A stretch of DNA of 20,135 bases from a virus: the IMG/VR virus record IMGVR_UViG_3300007640_000345, positions 1 to 20,135 of that record; one strand, 5' to 3'. The position numbers and the translations under genes were made by a program. Of this stretch, positions 1 through 4,548 are shown in pieces (position 1 is the stretch's first letter; each line of letters opens with the position of its first letter). A model generated the notes under the pieces. It searched no databases. It was given only the letters and a program-made list of their open reading frames with translations, and was not told where the DNA came from.

Positions 1-99
1 CAGACGCTTGACCTCGGCCTTGTCGTTGTCGCGCATTGCATTGAATACCTGCTTGCGCAGGGTCTTCTCTGTCTCTGTTGCGTCGTCGTAAGCGCCCAT
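1..99 (-). CDS. N-terminal end of an unidentified leftward gene (partial)
   Basis: This is the 5' part of a leftward gene that runs off the window start; only the first 33 codons are present. The ATG at 99-97 is supported by a strong Shine-Dalgarno AGGAGGG on the minus strand (positions 113-107) with a 7-base gap, and the frame stays open to base 1. The visible peptide begins MGAYDDATETEKTLRK and is highly charged and probably helical. I do not recognise the family. It is divergent from the large rightward operon and shares a control region with it, as regulators often do in phages, but the visible residues do not show a DNA-binding fold. The reading of this as a real gene rests on the RBS, the predicted promoter at 142-170 and the open frame. 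Confidence 0.6.
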   Translation of the reverse strand, partial: MGAYDDATETEKTLRKQVFNAMRDNDKAEVKRL

Positions 100-117
100 C
101 TGGTTTCCCTCCTGTTG

Positions 118-133
118 CGGGACAAATGTCCCG
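118..133. promoter_or_regulatory. Perfect 16-base palindrome, candidate operator
   Basis: The sequence CGGGACAAATGTCCCG has 7-base arms that are exact reverse complements, separated by AA. It abuts the predicted rightward -35 box (134-139) and lies just downstream of the predicted leftward -10 box, at or just after the expected leftward start near 135. A dimeric repressor bound here would block leftward transcription directly. In leftward mRNA the same bases could form a hairpin 4 bases before the Shine-Dalgarno. No U-run follows on either strand, so it is not a terminator. Confidence 0.6.
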
Positions 134-163
134 TTGACGAACATATAGCGATGCGGTGATACT
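134..163 (+). promoter_or_regulatory. Predicted sigma70 promoter for the rightward operon
   Basis: TTGACG (134-139, 5 of 6 match to TTGACA) is followed after 18 bases by GATACT (158-163, 4 of 6 match to TATAAT). Transcription would start near 170, just upstream of the AAGGAGGG ribosome site and the GTG at 190. A 17-base spacing to TGATAC (157-162) is a poorer alternative. The promoter overlaps the predicted leftward promoter, so the two probably cannot be occupied together. Confidence 0.45.
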
Positions 164-170
164 GCGTCAA
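142..170 (-). promoter_or_regulatory. Predicted sigma70 promoter for the leftward gene
   Basis: On the minus strand TTGACG (170-165) is followed by exactly 17 bases and then TATATG (147-142), the optimal spacing and a 5/6 plus 4/6 match to consensus. The expected start near 135 places the palindrome at 118-133 at the very beginning of the leftward transcript, ahead of the RBS at 113-107 and the ATG at 99. Confidence 0.5.
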
Positions 171-189
171 CCCATGAAAGGAGGGTATC

Positions 190-390
190 GTGAAAAATGT
201 CACTACACGTCATGTCCCCGGCAAGCGCCGGGTGACGTTCTACCTGTCGGAGGAGATCGCCAAGCGGCTCGAGGAGCGGGTCGAGGCGGTCAACAAACTG
301 TCGGCGCCCAACAAGGCGAGCATGAGCGTGGTCGCCGACCAGCTCCTCGATCACGCCATCGCCACGACCGGCCCAGGGGCGCAGGCATGA
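190..390 (+). CDS. Ribbon-helix-helix (CopG/MetJ-Arc-like) DNA-binding protein
   Basis: This is a 66-residue protein starting at GTG 190, chosen because AAGGAGGG lies just upstream at normal spacing. Residues 13-19 (RRVTFYL) fit the short beta strand of an RHH dimer, followed by a first helix (about 20-34, SEEIAKRLEERVEA) and a second (about 43-56, SMSVVADQLLDHAI). RHH proteins bind operators as dimers and often repress their own promoters. It is the first gene of the rightward operon, immediately downstream of the palindrome and overlapping promoters at 118-171, so autoregulation of this switch is a reasonable inference. Its stop overlaps the next start by ATGA. The RHH assignment is by pattern and length, not by close identity to a named protein. 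Confidence 0.65.
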   Translation: MKNVTTRHVPGKRRVTFYLSEEIAKRLEERVEAVNKLSAPNKASMSVVADQLLDHAIATTGPGAQA

Positions 391-641
391 CCGAGGGAAG
401 CAACACCATTGCAGGCGACAAGATCAAGAGCGTGATCGATCGCGTCGAGAACCTGATGCAGGAGCGAAAGAACATCACCGAGGACATCCGCGAGGTGTTC
501 ATCGAGGCCAAATCGGTCGGCCTGGATCCATCCATCATCAGAGAGCTGATCAAGCTGCGGGCGATTGAGCGTGATGCACGGCAGGAGAAGGCCGCGCTGC
601 TCGAGAGCTACTCTGTGGCAGCGCAGCTCGACCTCTTCTGA
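387..641 (+). CDS. GapR-family (DUF2312) nucleoid-associated protein
   Basis: This 84-residue protein closely follows the DUF2312/GapR pattern: residues 10-24 (GDKIKSVIDRVENL), 33-45 (DIREVFIEAKSVG, where the family has I-x-E/D-V-Y/F-x-E-A-K-x-x-G), then a basic R/K-rich helix and R65-Q66-E67 before a terminal L-x-x-Y motif (71-75). GapR of Caulobacter is about 89 residues, binds overtwisted AT-rich DNA as a multimer and aids topoisomerases ahead of forks and polymerases. A phage copy may act on phage DNA topology or compete with host GapR; that is inference. The start at 387 overlaps the preceding stop (ATGA). An in-frame extension to 156 is open but crosses the RHH gene and lacks family similarity. 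Confidence 0.85.
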   Translation: MTEGSNTIAGDKIKSVIDRVENLMQERKNITEDIREVFIEAKSVGLDPSIIRELIKLRAIERDARQEKAALLESYSVAAQLDLF

Positions 642-1276
642 TGCGCGTACTGGTGGGCTGCGAGATCTCGGGCCGGGTGCGCGATGCCCTCTGCAGGCTC
701 GGCCATGACGCATGGTCCGTAGATCTGGACGGCCCGGCGCAGGAGCCGGAACTGTTTGAGCGGCAACAGTTTCCTGATCGGCATATCCAAGGGGATGTGT
801 TTGAGGTTATCGACAGGGGCGGCTGGGACATGATCCTAGCCTTCCCCGACTGCACATACCTGTCATCCTCTGGGCTCCACTGGAACGGGCGCGTACCGGG
901 CCGTGCGGCAAAAACGGAGATGGCCGTGACCTTCGCCCGCATGCTGATAGACACGCCTGCGGCCCCACGGGTGGCCGTGGAAAACCCGATAGGCTGCCTC
1001 TCGACGCGCATCCGCAAGCCTGACCAGATCATTCAGCCCTATCACTTTGGCGAGGATGCGAGCAAGGCTACATGCCTGTGGCTCAAGGGTTTGCCCGAGC
1101 TGGCCGGGACCGAGTATGTGCCCCCCCGCATCGTCAACGGAAAAAAGCGGTGGGCGAACCAGACCGACAGCGGTCAGAACCGCCTCGGCCCATCTCCGAA
1201 ACGCGCAAGAGAGCGCGGTCTCACATATCCAGGCATATCCGATGCCATGGCGCTACAATGGGGGGGTGCGCCGTGA
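641..1276 (+). CDS. Small DNA cytosine methyltransferase-like protein
   Basis: This 211-residue protein resembles a phage family usually annotated as DNA cytosine methyltransferase-like. The N-terminus (residues 2-28, MRVLVGCEISG then GHDAWSVDL) matches the SAM-binding motif I/II region. P69-D70-C71-T72 sits where C5-methyltransferases have the catalytic Pro-Cys of motif IV, and E114-N115-P116 matches the ENV motif VI. The C-terminal half has the family's SGQNRLGPS (177-185) and TYPGIS-x-AMA-x-QWG ending. It is shorter than typical C5 enzymes (over 300 residues) and I see no clear target-recognition domain, so it may modify DNA with a partner, act on nucleotides, or be inactive. The start overlaps the previous stop as TGATG; its own stop overlaps the next GTG. 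Confidence 0.7.
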   Translation: MRVLVGCEISGRVRDALCRLGHDAWSVDLDGPAQEPELFERQQFPDRHIQGDVFEVIDRGGWDMILAFPDCTYLSSSGLHWNGRVPGRAAKTEMAVTFARMLIDTPAAPRVAVENPIGCLSTRIRKPDQIIQPYHFGEDASKATCLWLKGLPELAGTEYVPPRIVNGKKRWANQTDSGQNRLGPSPKRARERGLTYPGISDAMALQWGGAP

Positions 1277-1623
1277 CCCCCGGCCCGCAGCGAAAACATA
1301 AGTACGGCGCCAGGGGCGTCCGCACAGAGGATGGGTTCTTCCCATCACAGCGCGAACACAGGCGCTGGGAGGAGCTGAAGCTCCTGCAGATGGCAGGCGA
1401 GATCACAGACCTCGAGCGCCAGGTGGCGATGCCCTGCGTCGTCAACGAAATCAAGGTGGCGCGACCCGTGATCGACTTCCACTACCGCAGGGTCGGTGGC
1501 GAGGAGGTGTACGAGGATGTCAAAGGCTACATCAAGAGTTCGGATCCTGTGACGCGGATCTGGAAACTACAGCACAAGTTGCTGAAGGCCCTATACAACA
1601 TAGAAGTGGAGATTGTGAAATGA
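1273..1623 (+). CDS. DUF1064 phage nuclease-like protein (PD-(D/E)XK type)
   Basis: A 116-residue protein starting at GTG 1273, which forms a GTGA overlap with the upstream stop; a run of seven G at 1260-1266 may serve as ribosome site. It carries the DUF1064 signature: HKYGARGV near the N-terminus, F23-x-S25-x-x-E28-x-x-R-x-x-E-L, A41-G42-E43-I44-x-x-L-x-x-Q, then I67-D68-F69-x-Y71 and E81-D82-V83-K84-G85. E28, D68 and D82-x-K84 fit a PD-(D/E)XK nuclease core, as in VRR-NUC and Holliday-junction-resolvase-like proteins. The substrate is unknown; processing of branched or host DNA is possible. An ATG at 1258 would add five residues. The stop overlaps the next ATG (ATGA). Confidence 0.8.
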   Translation: MTPGPQRKHKYGARGVRTEDGFFPSQREHRRWEELKLLQMAGEITDLERQVAMPCVVNEIKVARPVIDFHYRRVGGEEVYEDVKGYIKSSDPVTRIWKLQHKLLKALYNIEVEIVK

Positions 1624-1865
1624 CCAAGAAGGAAGCAGCCACCGTCGAGGATGACGGCAAGAACGAAGTGACTACCCGCCTCACCGAGCGGCACATGGCA
1701 TGGGTCGAGGCCCGCGCTCGCATGGATGGACGGACGCCCGCGCAGCAGGTCGAGAAGATCATCCGTGAGGCCTGGGCCAACGACCCCTACAAGAAGGAGG
1801 TGGTGAGCTACGGCCGGGACGTTGCCCTGGGCGGATCCATGCCTGCGGCCGACTTCAAGCCGTGA
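1620..1865 (+). CDS. Small protein with a ribbon-helix-helix-like core
   Basis: An 81-residue protein whose ATG at 1620 overlaps the DUF1064 stop (ATGA). Residues about 16-52 read as a strand (EVTTRLTERH) followed by two helices (MAWVEARARMDGRT and PAQQVEKIIREAWA), a typical RHH arrangement, with a charged N-terminal extension and a short loose C-terminus. I do not recognise a specific family. If the fold is right this would be a second small DNA-binding dimer in the operon, alongside the product of 190-390. It ends in a GTGA overlap with the next gene. Confidence 0.55.
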   Translation: MTKKEAATVEDDGKNEVTTRLTERHMAWVEARARMDGRTPAQQVEKIIREAWANDPYKKEVVSYGRDVALGGSMPAADFKP

Positions 1866-2437
1866 CGCCGCGCATCGACATCTCCGACGAGATGCTGCGC
1901 CAGAGCGAGGCCTTCGGCCGGGCTGTCGTGGCATCCTACGCGGCTGGCGCGAAGGCCCGCTCGAAGAGGATGGCGATGCACGACATCGACAAGGATCCCA
2001 GGATGCAGGCCGTCGGTCGGGTCGGGGAGGTGGCTGCGGCCATCTACCTCGGCCTCGACCCTCGGGCCGATCTCGACTGGGGATCCGTCGCCACCGACGC
2101 GGGATCCGACTTCAGCCTCCCCGTCGGGTCGGTCGATGTCAAGGCAACCAACCACAGCCGAGCCCGGCGATTGATCTGGCCGGTGAACAAGCGGGCGATC
2201 TTTGAGGAGGCCTGCGCAGACATCCTGATCCTGGCCGTGGTCGCACCCGATCTCCGATCGGCAGAGCTGCGAGGATGGCTGCTGCGCGAGGACTTCACCA
2301 AGATGCGAAAGACGGCAGGACCGGCTGACGCGCTGATGCAGGGGACATGGTACGTCGATCAGGACCACCTGATGCGGCTTGCAGTCCTGCGCCAGTGGGT
2401 CCACAATGCATCACCACACAAACAGGAGGGAACCTGA
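1862..2437 (+). CDS. Candidate PD-(D/E)XK nuclease-like protein
   Basis: A 191-residue protein beginning at GTG 1862 in a GTGA overlap with the previous stop. The central part carries E56 in GRVGEVAAAIYLG, D83 in GSDFSLPVG and D92-V93-K94-A-T, the spacing of the E...D...(D/E)xK core of the PD-(D/E)XK superfamily. The following hydrophobic strand ADILILAVV (119-127) and a final WYVD-x-x-HL segment also fit such folds. Phage proteins of this type are normally annotated hypothetical. The function is unknown; roles in DNA recombination or host-DNA cleavage are possible. The operon pauses here: one base separates its stop from the start of the replication gene, which has its own strong RBS. Confidence 0.6.
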   Translation: MTPRIDISDEMLRQSEAFGRAVVASYAAGAKARSKRMAMHDIDKDPRMQAVGRVGEVAAAIYLGLDPRADLDWGSVATDAGSDFSLPVGSVDVKATNHSRARRLIWPVNKRAIFEEACADILILAVVAPDLRSAELRGWLLREDFTKMRKTAGPADALMQGTWYVDQDHLMRLAVLRQWVHNASPHKQEGT

Positions 2438-2438
2438 T

Positions 2439-3473
2439 ATGTCTACTGGACGCCATAGCTACGTCCGTTTCTTTGCGAGCGACTGGATCGCCGGGACCGC
2501 GCGGATGACACCGATGCAGGAGCTGGTCTATCTGCGCATCTGCTGCGTGATCTGGGACAAGGCAGCGCCCTGCCCGGAGGCCGAGCTACCCCTCATGCTG
2601 GGGTCCATCGATGGCTGGGACGTCATCGTCGAGAACCTTGTCGCAGCCGGGAAGCTCGAGGTCGTGGAGGGAGGCATCGTGAACGCGCGAGCCATGGAAG
2701 AGGCAATGATTTCGCTCGAGCTGTGGGAGCGTAAGAGCGCGGGAGGTCGACGGGGCGCCAGGGCCGTCAACAAGCAACGTCGGAACGACGTCATCGATGA
2801 TGTCGATGATGTCGATGATGTTGTGGAAGAATGTGGAAAGCGCGACACTCCCGACGACACTCCCGACGACACTCTCGACGAGACTGCCGTCGACACTCCC
2901 GACGAGACAGGGGGGGGTGTCTCGACGCATAACCAGAACCAGAACCAGAACCATAACCAGAGTTACTCTTCGAGTAACACGCGCGGGCGCGAGGCGATGT
3001 TCGATCAGTTCTGGGAAGCCTATCCCCACAAGGTGGGAAAAAAAGCAGCTCGAAAGAGCTTCGACACCGCGATCAAGACAACCGACGTCGAGACAATGCT
3101 GACCGCCGTGAGGCGGTACATTTCAAACAAACCTGTGGACAGGCAATTCTGCAATCCTGCAACCTGGCTCAATCAGGGTCGCTGGGAGGATGTCCCCGCA
3201 GAAGGTGGCACCAGAGCCAACGTCTCACAGAAACCCCAAGGCCCGAAAGAGCCGCCCATCAGCATCACCTGGGAGGCGGAGCCTCGAGATTGGGCAAGGT
3301 TCAGAAACGTCGTAAAATCTCGCATCGGATCCTCCTCGTGGAAGGTGTATTGGGAGAAGCTCATGCCACACGCCCCAGGAACAGCGACAGCTCCAGAGCC
3401 TCCCCAGACGCAGGTCGCCACGGTCAAAGGCCTCGCCGATCACAACAGCATCGGGATGATGATCAATGGCTAA
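2439..3473 (+). CDS. DUF1376-type phage replication protein / putative helicase loader
   Basis: This 344-residue protein starts at ATG 2439 with AGGAGGG at 2424-2430. Residues 7-95 match the DUF1376 (YdaU-like) domain, beginning with SYVRFFASDWIAGTARMT. The C-terminal part has F188-x-x-F191-W192-x-x-Y195-P196-x-K198, then KKAARKSF, and FCNPATWLNQGRWED (237-251), a signature shared with phage helicase-loading proteins. Such proteins are thought to bring the host replicative helicase to the phage origin. Residues about 117-182 form a low-complexity linker: D/V repeats, DTPD repeats, a Gly run, NQ repeats and a Ser run, encoded by three different DNA tandem repeats. The last 8 bases overlap terS. 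Loader function is inferred from the family, not seen directly. Confidence 0.75.
   Translation: MSTGRHSYVRFFASDWIAGTARMTPMQELVYLRICCVIWDKAAPCPEAELPLMLGSIDGWDVIVENLVAAGKLEVVEGGIVNARAMEEAMISLELWERKSAGGRRGARAVNKQRRNDVIDDVDDVDDVVEECGKRDTPDDTPDDTLDETAVDTPDETGGGVSTHNQNQNQNHNQSYSSSNTRGREAMFDQFWEAYPHKVGKKAARKSFDTAIKTTDVETMLTAVRRYISNKPVDRQFCNPATWLNQGRWEDVPAEGGTRANVSQKPQGPKEPPISITWEAEPRDWARFRNVVKSRIGSSSWKVYWEKLMPHAPGTATAPEPPQTQVATVKGLADHNSIGMMING
2796..2822 (+). repeat. 9-base tandem repeat GATGATGTC x3
   Basis: Three copies of GATGATGTC (the last ends in TT) lie head to tail inside the replication gene and encode acidic Asp-Asp-Val units. The length keeps the frame, so copy number can vary without breaking the protein. 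Confidence 0.8.
2844..2903 (+). repeat. 12-base tandem repeat (GACACTCCCGAC) x5
   Basis: Five 12-base units start at 2844, 2856, 2868, 2880 and 2892. Units 1, 2 and 5 are identical, unit 3 has one change and unit 4 several. They encode DTPD-type tetrapeptides in the linker of the replication protein and preserve frame. Confidence 0.85.
2903..2924 (+). repeat. Hairpin CGAGACA / TGTCTCG with an eight-G loop
   Basis: CGAGACA (2903-2909) and TGTCTCG (2918-2924) are exact reverse complements that flank a run of eight G (2910-2917). The G run encodes part of Gly-Gly-Gly in the linker. A homopolymer of this length in a hairpin loop is a plausible slippage site for polymerase or ribosome. Confidence 0.6.
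2931..2960 (+). repeat. 6-base tandem repeat AACCAG x5
   Basis: Five AACCAG units (the fourth is AACCAT) encode alternating Asn-Gln in the linker of the replication protein. Together with the two upstream repeats this makes about 165 bases of repeat-rich coding DNA. Confidence 0.85.
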
Positions 3474-4017
3474 TCCGAAGCCGACCGTCGAGGACATCAC
3501 GCCGCTCCAGGATCTCTGGTGCAGCGCGTATGTCGGTGAGGCTCGATACAACGCACAAGAGGCAGGTCGCATCGTGGGGATCTCCGTCGATTACGCGAAG
3601 GAGCTGCCCCACAAAACCCACATCAAAGAGCGGATCGCCCAGCTCCAGGCTGATACGGCCAAGCGGCTGCAGGTCGCCGAGAACCGTGTCATGCGTGAGC
3701 TGCTCGCCGTCGGGTTCAGCGACATCTCCGAGATCATCGAGGTCACGCCGGAGGGTGGGCTCTCGGTCAAGGCCTTCGAGGATCTGCCCCGGTCGGTCAC
3801 GTCAGCGATCAAGAAGGTGAAGCTGCGGCGGGCCAACCGAGGCGACGGTGACTTCGACGAGATGCTCGAGATCGAGATGCATGCGAAGCAGCCCGCCCTC
3901 GACCGTCTCTTCGACTACCTGGGCCTCGACGGCAAGGGCGCTGGGTCTGATGCTGCTTCCGCGCCGACGTTCACCGGCCTGACCCTGATCGGCCCAGAGA
4001 AGGATGCTGCTGAATGA
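3466..4017 (+). CDS. terS: Terminase small subunit
   Basis: A 183-residue protein directly preceding terL. Residues about 15-60 follow the small-terminase pattern: a helical segment ending in Y22-V23-G24-E25-A26-R27-Y28-N29-A30, then a helix-turn-helix-like AQEAGRIVGIS-x-x-YA and a basic HIKERIAQLQ helix. This DNA-binding part recognises the packaging site. The rest (helices to about 155, ending FDYLGLDGK) fits the oligomerisation core of Terminase_2/XtmA-like proteins, and a flexible C-terminus would contact TerL. The ATG at 3466 overlaps the replication gene by 8 bases and has only a weak GGGATGATG ahead, suggesting coupling. It is close to the length of typical TerS proteins. Confidence 0.8.
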   Translation: MANPKPTVEDITPLQDLWCSAYVGEARYNAQEAGRIVGISVDYAKELPHKTHIKERIAQLQADTAKRLQVAENRVMRELLAVGFSDISEIIEVTPEGGLSVKAFEDLPRSVTSAIKKVKLRRANRGDGDFDEMLEIEMHAKQPALDRLFDYLGLDGKGAGSDAASAPTFTGLTLIGPEKDAAE

Positions 4018-4118
4018 GATACACGCACTCAATGGAGACAGCCGTGACTGACCTGATTGAACGACTTGAAGCCGCAGCCGAAGGGCCGTGGGAAATCATA
4101 GGGGAGCAACAGCCATGA
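4014..4118 (+). CDS. 34-residue micro-ORF with the phage DLIERLEAA motif
   Basis: ATG 4014 overlaps the terS stop as ATGA, and the TGA at 4116-4118 overlaps the next ATG in the same way. The peptide contains METAVTDLIERLEAAAEGPWE. T-D-L-I-E-R-L-E-A-A is the opening helix of a common family of roughly 70-100-residue phage proteins with an ABA-sandwich domain, but here only that first helix remains. It is either a truncated remnant kept for translational relay or a genuine micropeptide. The double ATGA coupling argues it is translated; no other support exists. Confidence 0.45.
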   Translation: MRYTHSMETAVTDLIERLEAAAEGPWEIIGEQQP

Positions 4119-4285
4119 CACATGCCTTCTGGATCAACGCCGCCTGCAGGAACGTCCGCTCCACGACAGCGCACGGAGCCCAGAGGTTCCACCCTGGCCG
4201 GCGCCGCTCGTGGGCAGCCAAACACCGAGACGTGATCTGGGTGGCGCTGGTCGTCGCGCTGATCATCGGAGGGGGCGCGGCATGA
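4115..4285 (+). CDS. Small basic single-pass membrane protein
   Basis: A 56-residue protein starting at ATG 4115 (GGGGAG upstream; ATGA overlap with the micro-ORF). The N-terminal two thirds are rich in Arg and His, and the last 16 or so residues before the end (DVIWVALVVALIIGGGAA) form a hydrophobic membrane segment. Topology would place the basic part in the cytoplasm by the positive-inside rule. I do not recognise a family. It lies between terS and terL, an unusual location for lysis genes, so a holin-like role is not supported. The stop overlaps the next ATG (ATGA). Confidence 0.5.
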   Translation: MTHAFWINAACRNVRSTTAHGAQRFHPGRRRSWAAKHRDVIWVALVVALIIGGGAA

Positions 4286-4548
4286 CACGCGAGATGACGA
4301 GGGGGGCGATGGCCCTGCTCAGACGCAACAGCACACACTCGATGAGTTACTTCCGCTGGGTGCCTAACGAGGGCGCTCACGAGTTCACGTTCAGGGACGG
4401 GTCACAGATGCGCCTACCGCAGGTGGATCTCGACATCTTCCGCGAGAATGGCTACAGCCTGATCTGGTCCATGGGCCACAAGTCCCCAGACTTCGCCAAG
4501 CTGGCTAAATGTCCCAAAATCACGCAGCAAATGAGGGGCGTCCGCTGA
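4282..4548 (+). CDS. Unidentified small protein before terL
   Basis: An 88-residue hypothetical protein. ATG 4282 gives the ATGA coupling seen throughout this operon; ATG 4309, preceded by AGGGGGG, is a credible alternative and would remove nine residues. The centre (MSYFRWVPNEGAHEFTFRDGSQMRLP) looks like a small beta-rich domain, followed by a helix and a basic tail. No family is recognised. Its last 40 bases overlap the proposed terL start. Confidence 0.5.
   Translation: MTREMTRGAMALLRRNSTHSMSYFRWVPNEGAHEFTFRDGSQMRLPQVDLDIFRENGYSLIWSMGHKSPDFAKLAKCPKITQQMRGVR

Larger units (their letters stand above)
133..171. repeat. Inverted repeat GTTGACG / CGTCAAC spanning both divergent promoters
   Basis: GTTGACG at 133-139 and CGTCAAC at 165-171 are exact reverse complements separated by 25 bases. 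Each arm supplies the TTGACG -35 element of one of the two predicted opposing promoters, so the repeat may simply reflect the two -35 boxes. The arms could also serve as paired protein-binding half-sites. Confidence 0.55.

Noticed and set aside
118-133. Reading the palindrome as a transcription terminator
   Set aside because: Neither strand has a T-run after it, and it lies upstream of coding starts in both directions rather than after a gene end.
156-386. In-frame upstream extension of the GapR-like gene
   Set aside because: The extra residues are Arg/Gly-rich readthrough of the RHH gene, whereas GapR homologues are about 85-90 residues, which fits the ATG at 387.
4115-4285. Calling the small membrane protein a holin
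   Set aside because: It sits between terS and terL with no endolysin or spanin nearby; one hydrophobic segment alone is not enough.
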